Below, in pieces: positions 1-11,127 of a DNA stretch of 64,000 bases. Each line of letters begins with the position of its first letter. Within the stretch, counting starts at the first letter, position 1. The notes under the pieces were generated by a model. It was given only the letters and a program-made list of their open reading frames with translations. It was not told the DNA's origin and did no database searches. The stretch comes from Aphis gossypii (Eukaryota > Arthropoda > Insecta > Hemiptera > Aphididae), in NCBI RefSeq assembly GCF_020184175.1, contig NW_026083105.1:1-64000 (forward strand), written 5' to 3'. The position numbers and the translations under genes are program-made.

Positions 1-374
1 ATTAATATAATCCACCGTACTATGTCAAACTTGGTATAACTTTGATATTTATTAGAGTTAAATCATACACTTACATACAAACAGCACTAGGTCCGCGATC
101 TACCGCAGATAGATAAGTAGATAAATAAATATAGAGTATAAACTACTAATTAGTACGTAATACATATTATGCGGAACAAAATTAATAATAGTGTAATCAA
201 AGTAATATTTTACAGAGTTATATTAGGTAAATAATAATATAATGATGATAATATTATAATATAAGTCTACAACAGTAACAACTTTAAAATTACACATGAA
301 AAAAATGTTCATTATATTATCATATTACTAGTTACTACATTAATTATAGTGTTTGTGGTTTATGTACGACGATC
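1..374. other. AT-rich intergenic sequence
   Basis: No coding frame, RNA gene or recognisable repeat end is visible. The stretch is dominated by short A/T runs and TAAT-type microsatellite sequence, like most non-element DNA in this window. Confidence 0.5.
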
Positions 375-2953
375 TTAGTTGTTTTTTTTTTGCTGTTGAG
401 CATCAATAATATATTGTGGATTTCTAATTGGTCTTCCTGGATACCTTGGGTCCACGATCTCGGGCAGCAGACAATCGTAAAAAAATGTTTGTAATTTTGG
501 AAACATTTGCTCTTCCCAAAATTGCTTATCAAAAAGAATTGTTTCAGCTTTCATTTCTTTTGGAGTCCACACAGCAAATACACAAAATTTTTTTGCGCAA
601 TTATCATTCAAAATGTTCCACATCTATAAAAATACCACAGTCATGAATACGCTTGTTCAAAATGTTTTCTAATTCTTTTTTAGCAACAACCTCATTTTCA
701 CGACCATAATCTAAAGACTGTACTATTATTTGTGTATTGTATAAAAGACTCTTAACAATATTTTCACAACTAGTATCTGGTCTTCGACAGATGATACATC
801 CAAAATTAGAAGCCATTAAAAGTTTTCTCCGTACTTCATTCCACTGTACATTTGCATATTGTTTGATAGTCTCTTTTTGAATATTGTCTCTTTTTGAAGC
901 TACTTCTCTCATTTCATTTAAAACCTCTTCTTTTTGACGATCAAATTCTATATGATCCATATCGTGTCTAATGGCATTTTCTCCGTACGACAAATCGGGA
1001 CCAGACGTGTTTTTAAAAAGTTGTTTTTTAAATCTTTTATTTTTTATTCTGGCAATATTTTGAAGATTTTGTTTTTTTTTTCCTTTTTAATTCTATAGCA
1101 CTTATAAATCCTCGTTTTGATGGACTTTAAAGTGTAATACCTTATGCAATGAATAAAGCGGGCGACTTGTGTTTTTAGTTACGGCTGCTAGCATGCATTT
1201 TCCAGAATAAGAACGATTCATTTCAAAGTTTATTCGTTTTCCACCGATTATTTTAGCAATAATAGTATTATATGACTCTACTATATTGCTGTCCATATCT
1301 TGTAATAAACTACCACTGTGCCTTGCCAAATTTCTAATATGTTTCAATACATTAGCATAAAATTCTTGATCTGTAGTCTTAATTTTTTCTATATAATCTG
1401 CAACGTCTGTTTTATTTTTGGTACAAAAATATGAAGCACACTCTTCATGATGACTAAAAACATGATTAATACTATTCATTATATATTTTCTAAGCTCGGT
1501 AACAGAATGCCCATTTGTCTTACGATACATGATAGCAGATACGATACCCCGATGAATTCTAAGTATATTACCACTTAACATTTTGCGATGTTCAAGCTTA
1601 CCCAATTGTGCTTTAATGGTCATATCTTTTAATTTATTGCAGAGATTTTGTAAAAGATGATTCCTACATCCCACTTTTTCAACGGTTAAATTTTTATATG
1701 GTCTTGCCTCTAAAATTTTTTTATACACACTACTGTCACCATCTGCAATAAACTTGTTGTATCTTATACCATACATTTTCTCACTTTGCATAAAACCTTC
1801 AACAATTATTGATGATTCCATGCCCGATGAACTATTCGTAGCTGACCAATTTTTAGTACATTTGTGCGCTGTTAGACTGTCATCAGCTGATTTTATACGG
1901 GCACACATAGAACAGTATTTATTTCTTATACCAAGGAAAAGCAATTTTTTTCTTTTGTAACCAATTATGGCAGCCTGAAATCGTAAAATAAAGATATCGA
2001 ATAGGTTAATAAAAAAATCGCAACTTAATATTTATATACTTGTTTCTTTTAAAATTTAAACAAAACTGATTTATTTTATGTTGATTATTATCTCCATATT
2101 TTATTTTCACTCAAAGTAAGTAAGTTTTATTTTGATATTTTATATTAAAATAATTAAATAAAAGATTAATAAAAAATGTAGAAAATACTAATTAATAAAT
2201 ATTTTTATTTTATTTAATTTCCATTAGATTACTAATATTATTATGTACTTACTGTGCCAGATAATGAGTTATACATTGTCCTGTACGATAGTTTACACCA
2301 GCTTCCATCTGCGACAACTGTAACGAGTGGAGTTCCGTCATTATCGATATTACCTGCCAAAATTGCAAGTTCTGCTTCTTCTTTAGCAGCTTCTTCCATT
2401 GCATTAGCTGCAGCCCTCTCATATCCCGTACAAACAATAGCATGATGTTTATCATATATATATTGTGACATAGGAGGTATCTCAATTGCACATGTAATTG
2501 TCTTTAGCTGGTTGAATCCCGCTCCAACACTCATATTTCCAGCTACAATCGCTATATTTAGGTTCATTACTTCTTGATCTTCTTTATTTTCTGAATGTAT
2601 AACTTTTTGAGTTTTACATAAAAAACAAATGAATTTAAAGCTTGATACTAATCCATCGCGCTTTTCATTCACGCAGACCATGTCCTTAAAAGAACAATCG
2701 TAAGGCTTGTAGTTATCAGCATCTATTATTTGCTTAAAAATATAAGCTATGTCGACGATTCTACGTCCAAATAAACCGTGTGTTTTGGTATAATTTTTTT
2801 GGGGTAAAACACTAATATTTAGCTTTGTATTTTCTACATCGGCAAATAATTGAATCGAGGTGTAATTTTGAATTTCAGAAATCACTGGTTGAATTTGAGT
2901 GCGTACACTAGTTGATGCGTACCAAGTCTCAACAAGTATGAAATTGTTGGCCA
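375..2953 (-). pseudogene. Mutator-like transposase gene with C-terminal YqaJ-type nuclease, decayed
   Basis: Reading leftward, the first exon (2953-2253) has the Mutator-like transposase pattern: GRRIVDI, then a Cys-rich patch (FICFLCKTQK), then VVADGSW with the first likely catalytic Asp. A GTAAGT donor at 2252 and a TTTCAG acceptor ending at 1975 define a 278-base intron. The reading frame is kept across it and resumes with GIRNKYCSMCARI, ADGDSSVYK and VEKVGCRNHLL, all typical of this insect family. The frame breaks near 1100 (stop after HQNED), resumes at about 1098 in another frame, and runs to 604. The C-terminal part resembles a YqaJ/lambda-exonuclease domain (ASNFGCIICRR, SLDYGRENE, then FCVFAVWTPKE, LLPEIVD), but the piece that should hold the catalytic PDG and EIKCPY core is missing between about 625 and 605. 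No ATG fits the first exon, so an upstream exon is missing or lost. The family assignment is knowledge-based; the breaks are seen directly. Confidence 0.75.
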
Positions 2954-3660
2954 CGCAATATAAATATACCGGTGTCGGTGACCCTTATGGCAAGGACTGT
3001 ACAGAGTATAACAGAATAACATGTATATATAATAAAAGACAAATATTGGCGTAGGTGATAATAATAAATAATATTTCAAATAATAATAATTTGGTACAAC
3101 AGGGTAGTGATACTTAAATACTAGTGTTAGTACCCCGACGTCACTTAATACAAGATGACGCTAATAACAAGGAATAATTAATACTATGGAGTATAATATA
3201 ATAACAGACAGTTATGCTTTGGCGTAAAGCCGACTCACGTAACCGATATGCAGTACGCCTGGGTGGATATGGAGATGACGATAAACTTGACGCAGATGAC
3301 GACGGTTATATGCTGATGGTTTGATGAAGCGAATGCGGCATATGGTGACACAACGGGAACGAACGGTATAGGTATATAATACCGTAGGTAATATACCGAG
3401 GTAATGTATTAGTTACAATGACGACCGCTTAGGGGCTCAAAAATACGTATGGTGGCGCGAGCGTATTCGTACCGAGTGCGTAACGTCGACTGGTTCCGCG
3501 ACAACGCAGAGATAGCTCGGTGGGTCCGTTGTCACAGTGACCTTTGCGACCACCGCGTTAGGTTATATAATAAGTATGCACTATGCCACTATATATAAAT
3601 ATGAAAGTATACGTAACACTAGTACTAGAGTTTTAATCAGAATTATCGTTTTCTCTGCAC
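2954..3660. other. Noncoding stretch with a GC-richer island
   Basis: About 3220-3560 is clearly richer in G, C and CpG than its surroundings (many ACG/GCG words and several GATGACG words) and has no long frame. It lies upstream of the minus-strand Mutator gene, so it could be that gene's promoter region. It also resembles the other GC-richer islands at 4.55-4.95, 23 and 61.2-61.6 kb, which look like LTR remnants. Function not determined. Confidence 0.3.
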
Positions 3661-3689
3661 AATCCAAAAATAAATAATCAACATTTATA

Positions 3690-4460
3690 TTAAAAAAAAA
3701 AGTAAAGCGATTTCATAAAAATTTAAAATTCAAACGCACTTAAAATTTTTCCTATTATGATTCTTAGAGTTTTCTCTATAGATACTTGAAGAAAAACCTA
3801 TGGAAAACTTAGTTTTGTATTTTTAATCCTTAGTTATAAACACAACAAATTTTTGATTTTTCAACTTCAAAATTATTTGCAAATTTTCGCGTTTTCGACA
3901 GATTTTGTAAAAATTTGAACTATAAACGCATATAAAAAAAATTGTGACTAACGATTTTTAATTTTTTTTAGCTACAATAAGAACAACTCATAAGGAACCT
4001 TGTATTAAATTTTCAAGTTTTTTTGGTCATCCAAAATTTTTTTACCGACATTTAAAAAAAAATTCGCATAAAAATCGAAAATTTCAGTGGTCTATAAATA
4101 ACTCAAAAAAAGTCAAAATTTTTGAAAATTTAACTATGTACGGATACCACTGACATTAACATTTGGTGAAAATTTCAAGTATTTTCAGTGATAAGTTTTT
4201 GAATTACAACCATAAAAAAAAATCGATTTGGTCGAAAACTGGTTTTGCGTAAAAATTGCCGTTTTTCCGTAATTTTTTTTTTGTTTTTCTCGATTTTTTT
4301 GAAAACTGTTGGAAAATGTTAACTTTTCACTCTATAATGCACCAAGGATATTCACTTTTACATCGGAAACCACCCCCATAGTTTGAAATTGGAGCATTAT
4401 TTCGACTAGTTATGCTGTACACAGACACAAAAAAAAAAAAAAACAAACAAACACATCAGA
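3690..4460 (-). repeat. Copy of an ~0.8 kb dispersed AT-rich repeat (minus orientation)
   Basis: The sequence is full of A and T runs with fixed words such as CAAAACCAGTTT on the complement. It matches in reverse the element seen complete at 21645-22465. Its part 4223-4430 is repeated almost word for word at 4977-5182 (shared words include CTCTATAATGCACCAAGGAT and AGTTATGCTGTACACAGACA). No coding capacity. Probably a non-autonomous element. Confidence 0.6.
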
Positions 4461-4534
4461 ATCATCTTCGTTCAAAATCTAAAAAACTTATTGCAAGCTT
4501 TTATCTCTTTTTCTGATGACGTGTTCCAATTATT

Positions 4535-4960
4535 ACACATGTTGCGTCCCGACTAGGTCGATTCATGCATCAACGTACAAAATGAATACGTCGTGTTGTT
4601 CAAGTATAAGTTAATTGTTTATTAAAATAGTTCTTGCACGAATACAATTATTATAAGCTTAAAGTAAAATATATAAAATGAGATGGTGAGTGGTGTTACG
4701 ACCTGCCTCAGAAACTGATATCAAAATGACTTGAGTGGTGTTACGACCGGCCTCTGAGTGTCATAGGTATCCCTATTCGTTGGTTATACTGTAACCGTCT
4801 GTCGAGCTCTTGTCTCGGTCTTTCTTATATATGATTTCTTACAAGAGTGGGTGGTGACTCCGTCATACGAGGGGTCCCGGAACGACTGCTTGTGTATTCT
4901 TACCCATGATTCTTATCGAATCGTCAAGACACCGAGTTTCGACTTTTGTAAAGAGACGTG
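4535..4960. mobile_element. Possible solo LTR or LTR fragment
   Basis: This GC-richer block begins TGTTGCGTCCCGACTAGG and contains two direct copies of a GGTGTTACGACC word (about 4693 and 4738). On the complement it has a TATATAAG box and an AATAAA-like signal, as an LTR would. It sits between the two direct copies of the AT-rich repeat. No clean TG...CA ends or target duplication were found, so this is a suggestion only. Confidence 0.25.
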
Positions 4961-4974
4961 TGATTTTTATAAAA

Positions 4975-5280
4975 AATGGTAAAAACTGGTTTTGCGTAAA
5001 AATTCCCGTTTTTCCGTCATTTTTTTTTTTTTGTTTTTCTCGATTTCTTTGAAGACTGTTGGAAAATGTTTATTTTTTACCTCTATAATGCACCAAGGAT
5101 ATTCACTTTTCCATTGGAAACCACCCCCGAAGTTTGAAATTGAAGCATTATTTCGACTAGTTATGCTGTACACAGACACAAAACAAAAACAAAACAAAAA
5201 AACATACATCATTGTAAAATCGATACAATCACTCCGTTCAGAATCTAATAAAAGTTACGGAAAAACGGGAATTTTTACTC
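4975..5280 (-). repeat. Second copy of the AT-rich repeat (minus orientation)
   Basis: It duplicates 4223-4430 with few differences and ends on the right with the complement of the family's end word TTCTGAACGGAGTG (near 5230-5245). The open frames on both strands here are accidental: the same frames appear in each copy, broken differently. Confidence 0.6.
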
Positions 5281-5349
5281 TAAACCCGTTTTCGACCTTA
5301 TCATTTTCAAAAAATTTCACCAGTTATTTAGATTAGCACTTTTTTTACA

Positions 5350-5975
5350 TAATTTAATTTTTAAAATAATTCGTTTATTTGAATGCTATTTATAAGGCAT
5401 TTGAAATATTCGTTTTTGTTTGGTTTTTTTTTTCATAAATATCGATATATTTTTTTTGGCTAAGTCAAAATACTTGAAAATTGAATACAAAGTTTCTCAT
5501 AAGTTGGTCTTATAGTGATTCAAAAATTATAAGAATACATAGACACAATTTTTTTTTATTAGTATTTGAAGTTAAAATATTGTCAAAACTTCGTCAAAGT
5601 CATGAATATTTGCAAATTATTTTGTAGGTATAATTCATAAATGTTTTTGTATGAGTAGCTAAGAGTTGAAAATATAATACAAGATTTCACAAAAGTTAAG
5701 TTTAAAATAATTATAAAAGAACTTAAATGTTGGCGTATTCAGACCATTAAAACATAAACCACCTTTTTAGAAAATTAAAAAAATGTTCTATTTAAAAAAT
5801 ACACGCATAAAATAATGATTTACTATCAAATAATTCTAGATTTTTGTTATAGTTATAAAATACTATTCATATACAATGTTACCAATCACTGGATACAAAT
5901 TTAACAATCTTATATATTATAATAGTGATCTACTTGATCATCACCTAATGTACCGCAGAGCGGTATTCACTTTAC
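5350..5975 (+). repeat. Diverged 3' half of the AT-rich repeat (plus orientation)
   Basis: The stretch contains AATATTTGCAAATTATTTTG (about 5605) and ends with CACCTAATGTACCGCAGAGC (5942-5961). The same order and same ending occur at 22240-22445 and 24500-24700. More diverged than those copies, so probably an older insertion. Confidence 0.55.
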
Positions 5976-6512
5976 CATTCTTTTTTTATGATGCAAGATA
6001 ATTTAAATGTTTGAATTGTCCAAAAGTATTTTACAGATTATATCATACGTTACAACATTTACATATCAAAAAAACACTTACGAAATCTTATCTACTTTTG
6101 GTTTTTTCGCGGTGTGAAAGTTTCTAATTGCATTTATATTTCCTTTATGATTTTTCTTTTGGATGGAGGAATTTTCGATTTTGCTGCATATCTTGGACTC
6201 ATTTTTAAATAATATTGTCTACAAAAAAACCAAACTTGACAGGATGGTTGTCGACTGTCAAATAATCATAATTCATAATGCTATCGTTCAATAGCAGAGG
6301 ATAATATTTAGATAAACAATTATACATTTATAGTACTTATACTACCTAGGTACCAGGTACCTATGTATCTAAGTAATATAAGTTATAATGAAATCTTCTT
6401 TATCTATATCTAAAATATATTATATGCATTTACTATTACCATTATATATGTTTAATCAATGCTATTGTGTACACTGTACCTATTGGCTATTACAATAATA
6501 CTATTAAATTAC
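5976..6512. other. AT-rich spacer
   Basis: No gene, RNA or clear element was recognised between the old repeat and the Harbinger left end. Confidence 0.4.
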
Positions 6513-6605
6513 AAGTATTGGTGCCGTATCTGATTTTTCTAGGAACGCGACGGCGCGACATAATATTTTGATGTTTGTGGTAGTAAGTGACTGGTTTCGC
6601 TACTC

Positions 6606-6695
6606 GCGTTTGACGCGGCGCGTCTATTCGTTTGACGCGGCGTCTGGCGTCAGTACCGGTCCGGACCAGTGTTGCGTCAAGACGCCCGGCGTCAA
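6606..6695. repeat. Left subterminal GACGC/GCGTC cluster
   Basis: About eight copies of GACGC or its complement GCGTC occur in 90 bases of an otherwise AT-rich region. The mirrored cluster at the right end (10628-10730) suggests these are binding sites for the element's DNA-binding protein, perhaps the MADF-BESS protein or the transposase. That role is inferred. Confidence 0.6.
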
Positions 6696-6696
6696 C

Positions 6697-7884
6697 ATGT
6701 CAAAAAAATTTTCATTTTCCTCGACAGAGGACGAAGCTTTGATTACACTTGTGGAAAATAACAAATGTATTTACGATAGTAGCCATAAACAACATAAAGA
6801 CAATTATGTTAAGGATAATATTTGGAAAAATATATCCGGAGAAGTAGGAAGATCAAGTACGTATTGAAAATATAATTCTTAAGTATTTATAGTTTATAGT
6901 AGTAACTAACATACAAACTTTATTTTAATATTAATTATTTATTCGTTGTCCTCCTTCCTCCTATTGTATAGTCGATGACTGTAAAAAACGCTGGAAAAAT
7001 ATAAGAGACACGTACTTGAAACAGAAAAAGAAACTTCCGACAGGATCAGCAGCTCCACATAAAAAACCTCGATATACAATGAATTTATCATTTTTGGACA
7101 CCGTTGAATATGAAAGAAGGTATGCTCGTACTTAAAAGTTATATTATGTTATAAAATTGATTCATAATAGTTATATAAGAAATTACATAGGTGGATCTAC
7201 GGATGTGCCAATAAGGCACATCCTAATGTAAACCAAAAAACTAATTAATAATAATATATAAAATTATATAAATGTATTATCATAACATTATAGTTAATAT
7301 TATATTTGAATTATTTTGACTTCAGTACTATAACAAATATGGGCATAAATGATGCTGATACGTCAAATGCGTCTACTACAGACGAAATTGAACCTGAAGT
7401 CCAACAAATCATACAAAACGATGAAGAACAAACAGAAAATATTGTGTCCGATTTGCCATCAAGTTCATATGCAGGAAAACGTATTCGGTCAAAAGACGAT
7501 AAGATTTCTGTCATTTTAGCCAAACGATCAAAGGAAACGAAGGATACCATACTATGCATTCAAGAACAAAATAAACTGTTAGCTACAAGCATGAAAAACC
7601 TGTGTGAAGAGGATGAAATTGATATATTTTTTAAAAGTATTGCAATGACGGTTAAAAAAATGCCACAGCAAGCGATCAAAGAAGCGAAACTTAAGACACT
7701 TACGTTGATCACTGAAATAGATGACAAATATTCAACTGGTCCAACACTACCGTATCAAATACCACCAGATTATAACAATATGTACCAACGTCAACTGAGT
7801 TCACCAGCCAGCTCATACAGTACCTCAACATCAACATCACAAGGGTTTTTGCCGTTCAACTATGGTGACGAGTCTAATGGTTAA
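6697..7884 (+). CDS. MADF-BESS DNA-binding protein of the Harbinger element
   Basis: Three exons join in frame: 6697-6856, 6972-7119 and 7326-7884, with GTACGT, GTATGC and TATAG/TTCAG sites, giving about 288 residues. The N-terminal 100 residues form a MADF/Myb-SANT-like domain (EDEALITLVENNKCIYD, then DDCKKRWKNIRDTYLKQKKK), which binds DNA. Near residues 200-240 the segment FFKSIAMTVKKMPQQA has the spacing of a BESS protein-interaction motif. The tail is Ser/Thr/Pro-rich. In PIF/Harbinger elements this second gene helps bring the transposase to the nucleus and to DNA; here it faces the transposase gene. I chose the ATG at 6697 because the upstream part of that frame runs through the element's terminal repeats. 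No break is visible, which makes this one of the best-preserved coding units in the window. Confidence 0.75.
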
Positions 7885-8501
7885 CCTTTAAAATTTTTTT
7901 TTTAATTTTAAATAGTTGGTGCTTACAATAAGTTTATTTGTAAAGTTACTTTTTATTTATTTTTATTTACTTTTGTTATATTTTAAAATTCACTTGTTTT
8001 TATTCAATATTGTTTGTTGATTTTATTTAGAAACAATAAATTAACCAAAATTCTGGTTTAAATTAAAATATATTTTGTTGTTATTTTAAAGAAGTTATAT
8101 TACTACTATAAGGTACTATAGATAGTATATTAGATTTATAGCTTATTTTGTAGCTCTATAGTATATTCGCTATCGAATTAATATCGTTTGAAATAATCAA
8201 ATATAAATACGTCTATTAATATAAAAATGAGAATTTACATCAAACGAAATAGTATATTATTTAGTTTATAGGATATTAAGACGGTTTTTCTGAATATAAA
8301 TAGGTACAGACTACAGAATATAATATGTTATATGTAGAAATTAGAATCATAAATAATAATAATAAAACACATTTTTCGTGGGTAAACACAAACATATTTA
8401 TTACAAGTTTGTATTAATAATTAAGTATAATAAATAATAATAATGACAATATAAAATATAATATGGGTGAATAATAATACTATGAAACTATAAATTAAAT
8501 T
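7885..8501. other. Spacer between convergent Harbinger genes
   Basis: AT-rich sequence holding the two 3' untranslated regions. AATAAA-type signals are visible on the plus strand near 8034 and on the minus strand in the 8400-8480 ATAATA/TTATTT stretch. Nothing else is seen. Confidence 0.5.
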
Positions 8502-10532
8502 TCATGTTTGCCACGTTGCAGCTCCTTCGTTAACAAAGTACTCTTTAAAAATGTCTCTCACTGCGACGCCTTCTGTGCTTAAAAATCCACTTTCACTGGC
8601 TAAAGACGTCATGTTAGCACTAGGAGGTTCTTCTGAATCGGGTTGATAAAATATCTTTCCATTTTTTTCCAAATATGCGTCTCGTAACATATTATGTAAA
8701 CAACATGCTACGATTATCAAGTCATCACACGTTGTTGTATTTATATTAATGGGTTGAAAAAATACTCTGAATACTTTACTTAATAATCCGAAAGCATTCT
8801 CTGTAACTCGTCGAGCACGACTGAGTCGATAATTAAATATTGTTTTTTTACTATCTCCTTTGGCTGACTTTTGTGAAAATGGTCTTAAAATATGTTTGTG
8901 CAGTCTGAAAGCTTGATCACCAAGTATGACGTGTGGAACTTTTATGTCAGTGCCAGGAAGTGCACAATCCTCAGGGAATCCAAATGTATAATTCAATATT
9001 TGCTGTCCCGTACTTGATTTCAAAAAAATTCCACTATCTCCTTCTCTCCCAAACGATCCGACATCAATAGCTATAAATTTATAGTTTGCGTCCACCATAG
9101 CCAACAACACGATAGAAAAATATTCTTTATAATTAAAGAACAAAGAACCTGAATTACTTGGACATTGGATTCTAACATGTTTTCCGTCAATTGCCAGTAC
9201 ACAATTAGGAAAGTTCCACTTCTGATAAAATTCATCTGCTTTAGTCTTTAAGTCAACTTTACTGGGATCAGGCAAAAATAGTGGCATTAATTTTTGTTTC
9301 ATAACTGCTAAAGTTTCTCTCACTATAATACTAATATAGCTGTGGGAAATACGAAAAGCAAATGCCAAAGATCGGAAGGATTCTCCTGTTGCTAGGTACC
9401 TTAAAAAAAAAAATATATATTTTGATAAATAACTGGTAGTATACTTATAAAAATAACCAAGAAAATTTACATCTAATTAAATTAATTAAAATTTTTTTAT
9501 AAAAATAATCAATATTTAAATATTTCAGGTTCTGGGCGGAGCAATGAATGTAATGATATAATGTATCTGTCATTACCCATTACCTTTTGAAGCAGTAATT
9601 TACAATTTAAGTTATTTTTGTAAGGTACTTAATAATATTATTCGTAGGTCTTTGAAGCTTTTTAAGTATAATATTCAATTTTATAATTATTTAGAATGAT
9701 ATTTTCAAATGCGATATTTTTAGAAAAAATAATTCAACCTACTGTATTACTAATAGGAAAATAAATTACTTTAATAGGAATAATACTTATCAAATAACTA
9801 AGGCTGTGAATTTAATGCACTAAAAAACTTTAAAAATGCATTAAAAAAATCAAAAATAAATACAATAAAACATGCACTAAAAATGCATAAAATGCAATAT
9901 AAAATATTTACCAAAAATTATGATATAAAATGCACTGAAATGGTTTTTAATTTAATTTTTATATTTATATTGATATTACAGGCAATTTCATAAAAAATTA
10001 AAAACGTACAATTATACACCATCACTTAGTTTCTATAGGATTGTAAACAATGTAATTTTTTTTATCATTATTATTATTTAAATTTATTTTTCACCAATTT
10101 TAAGATTTATAAAATATAAATGATAGATTTACTAATCAATAAATTATTTTATATTTTATATTTAAAAAAAATATCAAATCTTACCTCAAAGTAAGTAGTG
10201 CTATTTTTCTCTGGAGATATTGGCTCAGGTACACGTAATGTCGGTTTCTTCGTTATTTCTTCTTGGACCAAAGATAAGATAAAATTGAATTGATCACGAT
10301 TTAGACGAAGAAATTCCCGAAATTTTTCATCGTCGTTAATAAGATGTCCACTAATCAAACTTTTAAAAAAACCTTCAGATTTCCTCGTGGAAAATAAACT
10401 TTTGAAAGGTTTTCTTTTTTTTGGAATTAAGTTCATAAGTAATTCGTTTTCAATTTCTTCATTACGAAGCAACAATTCGCAAATAGTATTATTATTATTA
10501 ATGATACTGTTCAAAATAAAATGTTGATTCAT
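8502..10532 (-). CDS. PIF/Harbinger DDE transposase (HARBI1-like)
   Basis: Exon 1 (10532-about 10185) encodes an N-terminal helical region (NRDQFNFILSLVQEEI). Exon 2 (about 9404-8502) begins RYLATGESFRSLAFAF, the classic segment before the nuclease domain. It then carries LAIDGKHVRI (first Asp), VILGDQAF (second Asp) and RRVTENAFGLL (catalytic Glu), followed by CCLHNMLRD, so the DDE triad is complete. The exon 1 donor (GAG|GTAAGA) leaves phase 0, but the TTTAAG|GTACC acceptor needs phase 2 to read RYLATG, so the two do not join in frame with those sites. Either a different splice site is used or one indel has inactivated the copy. The 760-base gap between exons contains other repeat debris. 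Confidence 0.7.
9420..10140. repeat. Repeat debris inside the Harbinger transposase intron
   Basis: Near 9530 there is AGGTTCTGGGCGGAGCAATG, matching the end of the AT-rich repeat family (TTCTGAACGGAGTG at 21651). At 9800-9935 there is a stretch of repeated TGCACTAAAA/AATGCA words starting CTAAGGCTGTGAATTTAATG, which looks like a hAT-type MITE remnant. The family names are inference. Confidence 0.4.
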
Positions 10533-10627
10533 TTTGAAAAATCAAAAAATCACATCTGGAAACTACGTGTGGAAGAGACAACGGTCACAGTAGTACTAAA
10601 AGAACGGGATAAAATAATAAAATTTGC

Positions 10628-10730
10628 AGCGTCTGACGCTACAGGGAAAACAGGGTAAACGCAGCGTTCAGACGCCGCGTCAAGACGCGTCGTTCTATCG
10701 CGTCTAGACGCCACGTCTGGACGCTGCAGG
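10628..10730. repeat. Right subterminal GACGC/GCGTC cluster
   Basis: About nine GACGC/GCGTC words, including the overlapping pair GACGCGTC, mirror the left cluster at 6606-6695. The terminal sequence, GCAGGGAAACTGTACC on the plus strand, follows directly. Confidence 0.6.
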
Positions 10731-10836
10731 GAAACTGTACCTTAATACGGGCAATCTTGCACGCACGCGTATTCACATGTTAGATACTAATAATGTGATC
10801 GCGAAAAATATGTTTTTTTTCACTCCAACAGACAAT

Positions 10837-11127
10837 TCTAAATCCAACGATACGTCTCGACAATTATCACGATTTTCACCCTGAAATGATATTCGGATTC
10901 TCTGTAATATTTACAAGGGATCGATTGAAGAACATTTTCATATTTATATTTAGTTGATTAAATATTTAAGCTTGAAATTTTGATTTTTTTATCAACATTT
11001 ATTGCAATCTAAATTAAAAAAATTAAAAATATGGCTCGGTCGATCTCTTGTACATATCGTGGAGAATCCGAATATTTTTTCAGAATGGAAATCATAATAA
11101 TTGTCGAGACGTATCGTTGGATTTAGA
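10837..11127. mobile_element. Fold-back MITE with long inverted repeats
   Basis: The left arm begins TCTAAATCCAACGATACGTC at 10837, and its complement ends the element at 11127. The match continues inward with mismatches for about 100 bases per arm (GATATTCGGATTCTC against its complement, TTCGGATTCTCCACGATA). There is no coding capacity. It lies just outside the Harbinger right end. The flanks do not show a clear target duplication. Confidence 0.65.

Larger units (their letters stand above)
6513..10745. mobile_element. PIF/Harbinger DNA transposon
   Basis: Two convergent genes typical of PIF/Harbinger elements, a Myb/MADF-like partner (plus) and a DDE transposase (minus), lie between two GC-rich ends. 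The left end carries GGTGCCGTATC near 6520. The right end, read on the complement, carries GGTACAGTTTCCCTG near 10741, which could be the terminal inverted repeats. Inside each end there is a dense cluster of GACGC/GCGTC. A 3-base target duplication is not clear (right flank TTA). Boundaries are approximate. Confidence 0.7.

Noticed and set aside
4992..5336. 114-codon frame in the AT-rich repeat
   Set aside because: The same frame is broken in the neighbouring copy and the sequence matches noncoding repeat copies elsewhere.
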